DNA from: Sipunculus nudus
Lineage: Eukaryota; Annelida; Sipuncula; Golfingiida; Sipunculidae
NCBI GenBank assembly: GCA_026874595.1
Contig: CM049318.1
Location: 43,442,456 to 43,506,455 of the forward strand
Reading direction: 5' to 3'
Length of the DNA stretch: 64,000 bases
Below the pieces are notes generated by a model, which saw only the letters and a program-made list of their open reading frames with translations, was not told the DNA's origin and did no database searches. The position numbers and the translations under genes are program-made. Below, in pieces: positions 11,650 through 22,291 of the stretch (position 1 is the first letter of the stretch; every line of letters starts with the position of its first letter).

Positions 11650-13658
11650 ACTAGACATTTCTTGGCACCGCAGGTGCCAGAGTATCCCCAGACATAGTAC
11701 AGCCCCCCCCCCCCCCCCCCCTTTAAGAATAGGCCCCCATTTTTAGCATCATATACTGACACTTAGCAAGCAATTATTGTTTCTTCCATCTATAAATCCA
11801 CAATCTTTTTGATTTTTGAAGATGTTGGTCCTGTGACCTTGATATTTTTAAAGATGTGTCCTGTGACCTTGACCTTTGACCTCATGACCCCAAAATCAAT
11901 TCGGGTCTTGCTTTTGCAATGGGACATATACAAGTCAAGTTTGAAATCCATACATCAATAAAAACAGGAATTATCACCCAGAAACTAATTTTTGGACAGA
12001 TGGCTCCTGTGGCCTTCACCTTTGACCTTGTGACCTCAAAATTGATAGGGGTCTTCCACTCTTGGCAGTTGAACTATATGTGCAACATGAAAGATCTGAG
12101 ATGAAATGTTTGGCAAAAAATGCATCCACAATCTTTTTAAAGATGTGTCCTGTAACGTTGACCTTTGACCTCATGACCCCAAAATTAATTAGGGCTTGCT
12201 TTTCCAATGGGTCATATACAAGTCAAGTTTGAAATCCATACATCAATAAAAGCAGGAATTATCATCCAGAAACTAATTTTGGACAGATGGCTCCTGTGAC
12301 CTTCACCTTTGACCTTGTGACCTCAAAATTGATAGGGGTCTTCCTCTATTGGCAGATGAACTATATGTGCAAGATGAAAGGTCTAAGATGAAATGTTTGG
12401 CTGAAAATGCATCCACAATCTTTTTAAAGATGTGTCCTGTGACCATGACCTTTGACCCCAAAATCAATTGGAGTCTTGCTTTTTCAATGGGATATATATA
12501 AGTCAAGTTTGAAATCAATACATCAATAAAAGCAGGAATTATCATCCAGAAACTAATTTTTGGACAGATGGCTCCTGTGACCTTCACCTTTGACCTTATG
12601 ACCTCAAAATTGATAGGGGTCTTCCTCTATTGGCAGATGAACTATATGTGCAAGATGGAAGGTCTGAGATGAAATGTTTTGCTGAAAATGCATCCACAAT
12701 CTTTTTAAAGATAAGTCCTGTGACCTTTGACCTCGTGACCCCAAAATCAATTCGGGTCTTGCTTTTTTAATGTTTGAAATCAATACATCAATAAAAGCAA
12801 GAATTATCATCCAGAAACTAATTTTTGGACAGATAGCTCCTGTGGCCTTGACCTTTCACCTTGTGACCCCAAAATTCTTTTGGATCATCCACTATTGGCA
12901 AGTGAGCTATATATTCAAGATGGAAGACCTGGGATAAAAGTCTGGAATAAAATGCATCCACAGTATCTTTTAAGATGCAAGTCCAGTGCCCTTGACCTTT
13001 GACCTCATGAACCTAAAACCTATAGGGTTCTTACTTTAGTGGTTGGCCATACATAAGTCACGTTTGAAATCCATATGGCTATCAACACTGGAAATATCAT
13101 AAGAGTTGTGTGATTTTCACCAAATATGGACACATTAAAGGTCAAGGCCACTCTCATGGTAAAGGTCATGACCCAAATGTAAATAGACCTCATCCCATAA
13201 CCCATCTCTCTACATGTGCATAATATGAAAGAAATCTGTCCATTAGTTTTTGACTTATAAAATCAAGTGGCAATTATGGGGGTATTAAAAGGCGTAAAAA
13301 CAAGAAAAGGATAGTATGTGGCGCCACCAGTTTCCGGTATATCACAAGGCTATCCAAGATCTTTAGTTACCTTGATTTTTGGACCAGTCCATGCAAGCTT
13401 ACTTGAGATATTGAAGAATTTGTGTTATTTTCAGCAAAAATGGACCTATTCAAGGTCAAGGTCACTCTCCTAGCATAGGTCATGACCCCATTTTAAATAG
13501 GCTTTGTCCCCTTACCTATATCTATACAAATGTAAAGTTTGGAAAAGATCAGTGAAATATTTTTTTAGTTATCCCGCTCACATGGTTTTTCTGCAGCGGG
13601 GGCAGCAGCGGGACCGTCGTAAAACCATAGTATCCCGACTTTGTCTGGGGATACAATA
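11650..13658 (+). mobile_element. Complete family III element with about 280-bp core units rich in TGACCT
   Basis: The 5' end ACTAGACATTTCTTGGCACC leads into GTATCCCCAGAC. The 3' end is a GC-rich CAG/CGG-like tract at 13596-13615 followed by the hairpin GTATCCCGAC...GTCTGGGGATAC at 13630-13654. Core units recur with a spacing of about 270-290 bp (GGACAGATGGCTCCTGTG-type phrase at about 11995, 12285, 12562 and 12829). Each carries TGACCTTGACCTTTGACCT or a variant. A 19-base C run lies at 11703-11721. Only its distal segment carries the GGTGGCGCCACC palindrome (about 13319). Confidence 0.85.
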
Positions 13659-13764
13659 ACAGTTTACCTATAACCAAGGGTAGTACTAGCACAAATGATA
13701 TGGGAGTTTAACTATTTTTTAACAATTAATTGCAATTATTTGGCCAAATATAATTGGTATTAAA
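13659..13764. other. Short unassigned spacer
   Basis: AT-rich sequence between a family III 3' end and a family I 5' end. Part of it (GAGTTTAACTATTT, AATATAATT) resembles family I interior sequence. No gene. Confidence 0.4.
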
Positions 13765-14314
13765 ACAAGTGACCCAGGGGTCATCAAATTTTCCATTATT
13801 CTGGGGGGTACTTCAAAGCCCCATAGCACAAAGAATATGGGTAACAGAGACCTAATTCCAGGTTTCCAAGGAGACATTTCATGGGCCTCCCTGCATGTCA
13901 ATATACAAGATTCTAGGTCCAGTCGTTATGATTTGTGCCCTGTAAACAGATTACCGCATCTTTTAAGGTTTCAAAATTAGAAAAAAAATATTGTAAAAAA
14001 TCGAAAAATAAAGGTGGCACCACCAGTTTGCTTAAAATGATGAAATACTCCATGATCAATTTCCATGCAAAGAATCATGGTGATCAATCCATAGTTGTTC
14101 AGATACTTGAGCATTTGTATCAAGTTTTCCATTATTCTTATGGGGTACTATGAAGCCCCATTGCATAAGGTTTTGGGTAACAGAGACCTAAAATATTGTT
14201 GGTATCCAAGGAGACATTTCATGGGCCTCCCTGCATGACAAGATACAAGATTCTAGGTCCAGTCATTACAATTTGTGCCCTGTTAACAGATGACCGCATC
14301 TTTTAAGGTCTCAA
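13765..14314 (+). mobile_element. Family I deletion derivative, 5' end fused to a 340-bp core unit
   Basis: ACAAGTGACCCAGGGGTCAT runs directly into CAAATTTTCCATTATTCTGG, which is the middle of a core unit. The GCTCAGCTGA repeat and all other 5' sequence are missing. The palindrome appears as GGTGGCACCACC at about 14013. It is cut at a GGTCTCAA tract by a family II element. Confidence 0.7.
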
Positions 14315-17229
14315 ACAAGGCCTACAGGCCTAATGCGAACCTCTGCAAAGTTTAGGAGTACAAATGGAGGTTTATTTTTAAAATTTAATATTGATCCTCC
14401 TAAGTCCTGCATATCTACCTTAGTCATTATGATTTCAGCAAAATGGACGTTTCTGACCTGCAAGTTTCGGACTAGGATATTTTAAAACCAGAATATGGGT
14501 AGTCAACAAGCCACTATGTGTATCTGCAGAAATCAGAGTGGGACAGGTGAAGTGAGGCATGGATTAAGTGGCAAGGGGAATAGAGCGTGCTGTGTTGCAT
14601 ATTAGCATGGATGTCTGCAGCTTAAATGTGAATGTAGGTGGTGCCACCTGTCATAAAATCGAGAAATTGTCCAGGATGTATAAACCTGCAAAATTTCAGG
14701 TGGATAAGTCAAACCATTGCTGAGATATGAGTGATTTTATCCCAAAGCAGATGGATGCTATGCATAAGTGGTTGCAGGTGGCGCCACCAGTTTTGCCTAT
14801 GATGAAGAGCTATGTGAGATCTATACACAAGCAAAATTTTGGCTCAATCAGTCAAACGGTTCCCCAGATAGGAGTTTGGATGTCTGCAGAGTAAATGTGA
14901 ATGTAGGTGGTGCCACCTGTCATAAAATCGAGAAAGCTGTCAAGGATGTAAAATACCTGCAAAATTTCAGGTGGAAAAGTCAAACCACTGCTGAGATATG
15001 AGTGATTTTAAACTAAGGCAGATGAACAGATAGATGCTGTGCATAAATGTTTGCAGGTGGCGCCACCAGTTTTGCCTATGATGAAGAGCTATGTGAGATC
15101 TATACACATGCAAAATTTTGGCCTAATCAGTCAAACGGTTCCCCAGATATGAGTTTGGATGTCAGCAGAGTAAATGTGAATGTAGGTGGCGCCACCTGTC
15201 ATAAAATCGAGAAAGCTGTCAAGGATGTAAAATACCTGCAAAATTTCAGGTGGAAAAGTCAAACCACTGCTGAGATATGAGTGATTTTATCCCAAATGCA
15301 GATGAACAGATGGGTGCTGTGCATTAATGGTTGCAGGTGGCACCACCAATTTGCCTATGATGAAGAGCTATGCGAGATCTATACACATGCAAAATTTTGG
15401 CCTAATCGGTCAAACGGTTCCAGAGAATGAGCTTGGATGTCTGCAGAGTAAACATGAATGTAGGTGGTGCCACCTGTCATAAAATCGAGAAGGCTGCCCA
15501 GGATGTATAAACCTGCAAAATTTCAGGTGGATAAGTCAAACCATTGCTGAGATATGAGTGATTTTATCCAAAGGCAGATGAACAGATGGACACTGTGCAT
15601 TAATGGTTGCAGTTGGCGCCACCAGTTTTGCCTAAGATGAAGAGCTATATATACACATGCAAAATTTTGGCCCAATCGTTCAAACAGTTCCCGAGATATG
15701 AGCTTGGATGTCTGCAGAGTAAATGCGAATGTAGGTGGCGCCACCTGTCATAAATCGAGAAAGCTGTCAAGGATGTAAAAACCTGCAAAATTTCAGGTGG
15801 ATATGTCAAACCACTGTTGAGATATGAGTGATTTTATCCAAAGGCAGATGAACAGATGGACGCTGTGCATAAGTGGTTGCAGGTAGTGCCACCAGTTTAG
15901 CCTATGATGAAGAGCTATGTAAGATCTATACACATGTAAAATTTTGCCCCAATCAGTCAAACAGTTCCCGAGATATGAGCTTGGATGTCTGCAGAGTAAA
16001 TGTGAATGTAGGTGGCACCACCTGTCATAAAATGGAGAAAGCTGTCCAGGATGTATAAACCTGCAAAATTTCAGGTGGATAAGTCAAACCACTGCTGAGA
16101 TATGAGTAATATTATCCAAAGGCAGATGAACAGATGGACGCTTTGCAAAAATGGTTGCAGGTGGTGCCACCATTTTTAGTGTATGTTATAAAGCTATCAA
16201 AGGGCTACATTTCTGCAAAATTTTTAGCCTGATCGGTCAAAATGTTCCCAAGATATGTGGGTTTATGTGTGGAAACAGACACACAAATGGACGCTGGGCA
16301 GCAAGGAAAGGTCAGAGGTCAACAAAAAATGAGGATGCAGCAGTTTACATGTGACCTGATGATAAACCCAATTGGCTTAAAATGCAAACCAAGTTTTTTC
16401 AAACAGCTGAAAGATATAGTTCCAATAATCTGGGAATTCTGCATCTAAACATTGTGTCTAGACGTCTAGACGCTGTGTCTAGCCGTCCAGACACATTGTC
16501 TAGACTACCCCCCTAGAGCCAGGTCAGTTGACATGGTGATGTCTGGACCCCACCTGTTTGTACTGAGTGACCTCTTGACTTGGCTGCTGAAACTCAGTAT
16601 GAAGTCAAATCTAGAATAATTCTTGTAAAGTTTAAACCAATCAGCTGAACAGTTTCATCATAAATCAGTGTATAAGCTAGAAGAGTTTAAAATTATTTTT
16701 TTGCTTGTAAAAAACACATCAATGTAGATGGCGCCACCAATACCTCAAAATCAGATATGACATATGTGACAAACATTGGTATAAAATTTGGTCATTATAG
16801 CTCTAGCTGTTTCTGAGATTTTAATTTTAGAGTGCTTTTTTGGACAGATGACTAAGTTCAACCTCCTGTAACTCGGCCAAATATCTCCGAACTGGAACCA
16901 TTCGAACAAACTTGAAAATGATTGTTCCAGGGATCATTTCTGTGAAATATTGGACAATTTGGCTGGACAGTTTCAGAGAAGAAGATTTTTATAGGTTTTT
17001 AAGCTTTTTCTCTATATAATCTAAATTAACGCAGATATCCAATAATAAGCTCAAGGGCACCAAGTTTCACATGTGACGAATTCTTACATGTAATTTGGAT
17101 CTGCCAGCTCCAACAGTTTCTAACTTACAGCCATGGATGGCGGAAAGCCAGCCCTGGACGGCGGACGGCGGATGGCTGATGACAGACGGACAACGCTGCG
17201 CCATTGCATAAGCTCACAGGTTCGCTAAT
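14315..17229 (+). mobile_element. Family II element with 278-bp dimeric core array
   Basis: 5' end ACAAGGCCTACAGGCCTAAT at 14315. 3' end with GACGGCGGATGG-type simple repeat, GCATAAGCTCACAGG and TTCGCTAA at 17229. The core array at about 14600-16180 is followed by a GTCTAGAC block at 16449-16508 and family II interior sequence with GGCGCCACC at about 16731. No transposition gene is present. Open frames across the array recur with the unit. Confidence 0.8.
14600..16180 (+). repeat. Tandem array of 278-bp units, two GGTGGCGCCACC palindromes per unit
   Basis: Palindromes or one- or two-base variants start at about 14637, 14777, 14906, 15056, 15185, 15336, 15463, 15612, 15733, 15882, 16011 and 16160. 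Spacing alternates mostly between about 127-129 and 149-151 bp. One site reads GCA before and AGTTTT after; the other reads GTA before and TGTCAT after. The intervening phrases TGAAGAGCTATGTGAGATC and TTGGATGTCTGCAGAGTAA alternate. Confidence 0.9.
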
Positions 17230-18130
17230 AATTCTGCCCAGTGGTTATGGAGGAGTTCTCCGGAAACCTATGCAGCGATGGCGGCAGCGTCGGTGTCCAA
17301 CTGAAAACAAAGTTTCCCCAAAATTCTGTTTTGGCGGATACAATGATTGTAGCTGGCACCACCAGTCTTATATACAACAAAGAGATATATAAATATGCCC
17401 AATGTCAGACTGATATGTCAAACCCCTCCTGTAAAATAAGCAGGGACAAACACAGTGCAAAAATTATTGTAGGTGGCACCACCAGTCTTGTACATTGTAA
17501 AGATACCCGATATGTATAACATGCCCAACTTTAGGCTGATGTATCAATTTCCTCTGTAGAAATAAGTTGGCCCATACACTGCAAAAGTCAATGTAGTAGG
17601 CACCACCTGTCTTGTAAATGAGAATATCATCAAAGACGCATAGACAGGTCAAAATATCAGTCCAATACATCAAACTTCCCCAGAGTTTGATGCACTGGGC
17701 TGACAAGGCTTAGGTGAGTAAGGCAGTTGCCCCTGCCCTTGCTGCCTAAAGCAACTGCACTGAGTGAACTCTTGACCTGCACCTGGCTAGACTGAGTGAA
17801 CTTTTGACCTGTACCTGGCTGCACTGAGTGAACTCTTGACCTGTTGCATAATCTGACACAGTTGGCAGTCTACCAAAGCTATAAATAGATTCAGGCTGAA
17901 CTTTGGTGACAAATATGATGCAGTGAGCAGTCTGCCAAAGCTGTAAATAGAATGCAGCTACTGCACTGAGTAAACCCTTGACCTATACTTGGCTGCACTT
18001 CTTCCAATCCTGGCACTGTGCCAAAACTATTTATAGAGCTGACATCATCTTGGCTAATGGCCAACATCAAGGCACTGGCAATCTGCCAATGGTAAACCAA
18101 GTGCTGCCATCTGCACACAAAAGTGGTCCC
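17230..18130 (+). repeat. Degenerate array of about 120-bp units and 45-bp units
   Basis: The phrase GGC(A/G)CCACCAGTCTTGTA recurs at about 17356, 17473 and 17597. From about 17755, three copies of a 45-bp unit (CACTGAGTGAACTCTTGACC) follow. Related sequence is at 22660-23400, and in reverse at 50930-51600. This looks like the interior of a family II-type element with lost ends. No gene. Confidence 0.65.
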
Positions 18131-19081
18131 TACTTGAAATAACTTTGAAATTTATTTTCCCAATATAAAATGCTTTTCAGCTGACTTTTTATTAAAAAAA
18201 ACAGGAATATATGTAAAATTATTACAGATGCATACTGAATGCAAAATTAAAATACAGATATATCGCATTGATGGCAAATTCTTGAATTAAGTTGAGTAGG
18301 GATACCAATAATTTATAATCCACTTACAGTTGTCTTTATATAGCCACAGAGAACAGAATATCCATGATTGTAACATTGCCTGGTATGATGAATAACTTAA
18401 ATCATAAATCTAAATTTTTTAAAAGCTTTTAAAAAAAAACTTTCTTTTCAATATTAACCAAAGATAACCTGAAATCTAAATGTCTAATGGCATGATGTAA
18501 TATATGCTGATAAACTGGTGCCAGGCTAGATGTAACAGCATCACACAGCTTACATATATGGTAAAATGACTCAATTCAATCTCCCTAATCCGCCAAAAAC
18601 TCATTCATGTGGAACCATTAATGACAATTATTATAAGAATTATTGTAGGGATTATTCTTGTAAAATATTAAACAAACTGGCTTCAGTGGCATCAGTCGAA
18701 AACTTTTCGCAGGTTTATAACTCATATAGGAAGATACAGCAAATTGGCTAAGTTCAGCTTCCCGTAACTCAGCCAAAAAGCATTGAACCAAAACCATTTG
18801 AACAAATTTGAATTTTCAACATCTGAGGATAATTAATGTGTGAGATTTAAGAATTTGGCCCAGTAGTTTTTGAGAAGAAGATCTTTGTAGCCACCGAGCT
18901 AAAATGGGCTGTTATGGCATATGACTAAATTCAGCTTCCCATTACTTAGCCAAAAGTCACTGAAAAGAGACCATTTGAACAAACTTCAGAAAGCACTACC
19001 CTTGGATCATTTCTGTGCGATATTAAACATTTTGGCCATATGGTTTCAGAGAAGAAGTTTTTTGTAGCCCTCAGTGTGATA
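18131..19081 (+). mobile_element. Family II interior, left part of an interrupted copy
   Basis: The first roughly 350 bases are AT-rich and show nothing recognisable. From about 18570 family II phrases appear (AACTCAGCCAAAA, AGAGAAGAAGTTTTTTGTAGCC). Interrupted at 19082 by a short inverted-repeat element and at 19888 by a family IV element; continues to the family II 3' end at 21093. Confidence 0.6.
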
Positions 19082-19532
19082 GGCCGTATCTGCACTTAGT
19101 TCGCAACTAAACCGGATTATGCTAAACCGGTTTACATTAGTCTCGAAGTGGTCCGCTTTGCGTCCGCACTGTAGTTTGCTTTACAAAAGCCTAAACTGGT
19201 TTATGAAACACACTTTGAGTTTGCTGTCCGCACTTGGTTCGTAATCCGATTCAGGCCTACAAATGAGCGCTCCCTTGCGCAACGCATGCTGGGGCAACAT
19301 CACGGCTAGCGATCAAGGCTGTTCGCTGAAACTGGACTCATTCGGGCTAGAAGCAGGTTTGTCTGTACGCACTAGAAACCGGTTTACTGTAACCCAGACT
19401 AAAGTAAACCGGACTACTGTAGACCGCCTTTCAAGCGGACTACAGTAAACCGAACTGATGCAGATCAGTGGCCCAGTGCGGACAGAGTAAACTGATTCAC
19501 GATCCGGATTATTTGCTAGTGCGGACACAGCC
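19082..19532. mobile_element. 451-bp MITE with terminal inverted repeats and ATA target duplication (PIF/Harbinger-like)
   Basis: Starts GGCCGTATCTGCACTTAG. The reverse complement of its end is GGCTGTGTCCGCACTAG, so the ends pair over about 13 of 17 bases. ATA flanks both sides (19079-19081 and 19533-19535). Removing the insert restores the phrase found uninterrupted at about 11148-11170 (CAGTATGATACCGGCACTGA-type). The inside is GC-richer than its surroundings and repeats AAACCGGTTTA-like modules. The 3-bp duplication and GGC ends fit Harbinger; no transposase is present. Confidence 0.75.
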
Positions 19533-19887
19533 ATACAGGCACTGATGACCCCCATACAAAAAAGGCCAATGCAGGTGGCACCACCAATACCTCAATTTCA
19601 GATATGACCTATGTGACCAACATTGGCATAAAATTTAGTGATGATAGCTCCAGCCGTTTCTGAGATTTGAATTTTAATTTGCTTTTTTGCACAATTAACA
19701 AAGTTCAACCTCCTGTAACTTGGCCAAAAATCTCCAAACTGGAACCATTCGAACAAACTTGAGAAAGATTGTTCCAGGGATCATTTCTGTGAAATATTGG
19801 ACAATTTGGCTGGACAGTTTCGGAGAAGAAGATTATTAAAGCTTTTTTAGCTTTTTCCCTATAAAATCTAAGAAAATGCAGTTAGAA
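19533..19887 (+). mobile_element. Family II interior between two insertions
   Basis: Carries GGTGGCACCACC at about 19574 and phrases such as AACCTCCTGTAACTTGGCC. It joins 19081 on the left and 20921 on the right when the two insertions are removed. Confidence 0.65.
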
Positions 19888-20920
19888 ACTAGAATATCGG
19901 CAGAAGCTGACAAAAGCCCTCAGCCAAAAGAACAGTGTTTAGAGGTGGTAACAGTAACAAGTACTAAATATCTGTTCTCACATGGATGTATATCTGTACA
20001 TGTCTCAGTTATAAATTTAAAATTGATATTACCATGATTAATAACAATCCACCAAATGCTTCCTGAAAAATAAGCTTCGAAGTTTTATTCTATTATAAGC
20101 TCTGTGATCTTGAAAAGTAGGTCAAAGTCACCCATCTTCGAACTTGATCAAGATTTTGTCGATATACATCTTCACCAAAGAAATAAAATTCCTATTATGA
20201 ATCCTTTTAGAGATATCCTGCTCACAAGGCCAAAGTTGAAAAATCCAAGAAAAATTCATTAAAAATCAGAAATTGTAGGTGGCGCCCCCAAACTTGGGCA
20301 GCAGTTACAGACCATCAGTCCCTATGATCATTGTAAGTATTCTGAAAATCCACCCAATGGTTCCTGAGAAATAAGCTTCTAAATGTTTTTTCTATAATCA
20401 GCTCTAAAACATAGAAAAATAGGTCAAGGTCACCCATCTTTGAACTTCACCTAGATTTAGTCAATATACATCTTCACCGAAAAAATAAAATTCCTACTGT
20501 GAATCCTTTTAGAGATATCCTGCTCACAAGGCCAAAGTTGAAAAATCTGATAAAACTTCATTAAAAATCAGAAATTGTAGTTGGCGCCACCAAACTTGTG
20601 TAGCAGGTACAGACTATCAGTCCTAATAATCATAGTAAGTTTTGTGAAAATCCACCAAATGGTTCCCGAGTAATAATCATCTAATTGTTTTTCTATAATC
20701 AGCTCTAAAATGTAGAAAAATAGGTCAACGTCACCCATCATCGAACTTGACCGAGATTTTGTCGATATACATCTTTACCGAGGAAATAAAATTCTGACAG
20801 TGAATCCTTTTCAAGATATCCTGCTCACAAGGTAAAAGTTAACAGACGCCAGACGGACGGACGGACGGACAGCTTGGGTGACGACAACAGCCCATCAGCC
20901 TAAGGGCTTAGGGCTAAAAA
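19888..20920 (+). mobile_element. Complete family IV element
   Basis: The 5' end is ACTAGAATATCGGCAGAAGC followed by AGCCCTCAGCC. The 3' end has (GGAC)n at about 20852-20871, then a hairpin at 20889-20915 whose right arm GGCTTAGGGCT complements the 5' repeat, then AAAAA. The core has units of about 300 bp with GGTGGCGCCCCC at 20278 and GTTGGCGCCACC at about 20581. It lies in an A run of a family II copy: the uninterrupted form at about 41492 reads GTTAGAAAAAAATAAACAA. Confidence 0.85.
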
Positions 20921-21093
20921 AATGAACAAAATCCGATATAGTCTTTTGGATGACTGATTATTTGCAAAAGATTTGGTAATGCTAACTCCTGCCGTATTTG
21001 AGATAGCTACGGTTAATGTACAGATGACACACGACGCACAACACACGACGCACGACGCCTCACCATCGCACAAGCTCACAGGTTCGCAAAAAA
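20921..21093 (+). mobile_element. Family II 3' end
   Basis: Resumes the copy interrupted at 19888 (AATGAACAAAATCCGATATA) and ends in a CACGACGCA-type simple repeat and CAAGCTCACAGGTTCGC followed by A residues. Confidence 0.75.
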
Positions 21094-21523
21094 TGTGTAT
21101 AAATGAATATAGCATAGGCTACACCACTATTCTTATACACGTTTAAAGTTATCAAACTAGAACAATATGTATATACATTTTAAGACAATATAAGCATAAA
21201 TATAAGCATTAAAGTATTTGAGCTTTTGAACAAAACTTTTTATTCAAAATAGAGCCATAGCAAAGAAACTTTGATAATTGTTAGTCACATTTCTGAAGAT
21301 ATGGTTGGGCCACACTGTTATTTTATCATTACCATCGGCATGCCTAGCAACCAACTGCACGAGAGAGCCATTTTACCACAGAAGGTATTCATATCACACT
21401 GCAATGCTGAATTGTGCTGGTGACAGCCCAAACTGATGAATTTCGAAATCTTCATATATGAGGAGTTCAGGATGGAACAAAAAAAAACAAGATTCCATAA
21501 GGTTGTTTAGATGAACCAATATA
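21094..21523. other. Probable intron sequence after the C1GALT1 exon
   Basis: AT-rich sequence with no repeat family I recognise and no coding signal. By position it is intron, between the donor of the exon and the 3' end of a family II element at 21093. Confidence 0.5.
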
Positions 21524-21531
21524 ACTATTAC
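21524..21531 (-). other. 5' splice donor of the C1GALT1 exon
   Basis: Minus-strand sequence AAAGAG|GTAATAG. The exon ends on a codon boundary after Lys-Glu. Homology stops here and the frame then reads unrelated residues, so the next exon should lie at lower coordinates. I did not find it in 17-21.5 kb. Confidence 0.8.
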
Positions 21532-22205
21532 CTCTTTAGCTGTGTAGTAGTTGTAGGACCAGTACCAGTTATCCCTGGGGACTAATCCTGGTATCAGGTG
21601 GTATTCTGGTACAAATGGATGAAAAGTTTCACGAGAAAGTGCATCACGTGTGTCCCCAATATCCACACCAACATTTTGCATGCAGTTTCCCATCTCTAAA
21701 TCCTCAGCACCACCAGCATCTGGCCGGCACTTGCTTGGGGAGGGTAAACCTATTTCAACAAATCTCTTCACGGCTTCTTTACTGAGAACATACCCAGCAC
21801 CACCACTCATATACCCCTGCCGCACATATGGTTTAAAACGTCTTCCAAAATATAATGGCTTTGCTGAGTCACAGTCATGCAATAAAAATCTTAAATTTTC
21901 TAGCACCACGTATGTGTCATCATCTGCTTTCATGAACCAGTCAGCATCATTGAAATGATGGTCATATACATATTTAAAGGCAGCTCTCGTCTTTCCCCAT
22001 AGAAAATCTCTGCCTTCATGAACCTTGAGACCAACCGCTGGCAAGCTGGGTTCATCTTCAGAACTTATAAATAATAGCTTATTGCATCGTTTCCCCCAGG
22101 TCGCTTTAACATGGCGGGCCTTAGTGTGTATATTACTTGGGTTGGTCATCACCCAGCACAAAACTGTGACTTTCTTATATAAATCTTTGGCAAGTGCATC
22201 ATCAT
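21532..22205 (-). CDS. C1GALT1: Internal coding exon of core-1 beta-1,3-galactosyltransferase (T-synthase), GT31 catalytic domain
   Basis: The family transfers galactose from UDP-Gal to GalNAc-Ser/Thr in the Golgi lumen, making the core-1 O-glycan (T antigen). The exon is 674 nt: two bases of a split codon followed by 224 full codons with no stop or frameshift. Counting from the first full codon: CWVMT at 16-20, the beta-3-GT motif KARHVKATW at 28-36, the metal-binding triplet DDD in KADDDTYV at 94-96, YFGRRFKPYV at 118-127, GYMSGGAGYVLS at 130-141, EDLEMG at 167-172 and FHPFVPEYHL at 194-203, ending WYWSYNYYTAKE. The intact DDD favours the enzyme over its chaperone Cosmc (C1GALT1C1). Missing are the N-terminal signal anchor and stem, and the C-terminal segment after the YY motif that carries paired cysteines in animal homologues. 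The open frame and good splice sites argue against a pseudogene. It could be one of several T-synthase-like paralogues, which molluscs often have. Confidence 0.93.
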
Positions 22206-22220
22206 CTGAAAGTACAATAA
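22206..22220 (-). other. 3' splice acceptor of the C1GALT1 exon
   Basis: Read on the minus strand, the intron ends TTATTGTACTTTCAG directly before ATGATGATGCACTTG. The intron interrupts a codon after its first base. Similarity to T-synthase begins right after this AG, although the open frame continues further upstream. Confidence 0.85.
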
Positions 22221-22259
22221 ATAAATTTGTAGTGCCAACATATACATGTATATTCAGTT

Positions 22260-22291
22260 TATATATGTATAAATATATATATATATATGTC
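22260..22291. repeat. AT-rich simple repeat in the intron
   Basis: Runs of TATATATATATA about 55 bases upstream of the C1GALT1 acceptor, in minus-strand sense. Confidence 0.8.

Noticed and set aside
14600..16180. CRISPR-like regular repeats
   Set aside because: Units are tandem with homologous spacers, and the DNA is clearly eukaryotic.
19263..19555. Overlapping frames of 61 and 80 residues on both strands
   Set aside because: They lie over the Harbinger-like MITE, and the minus frame extends across its boundary and target duplication.
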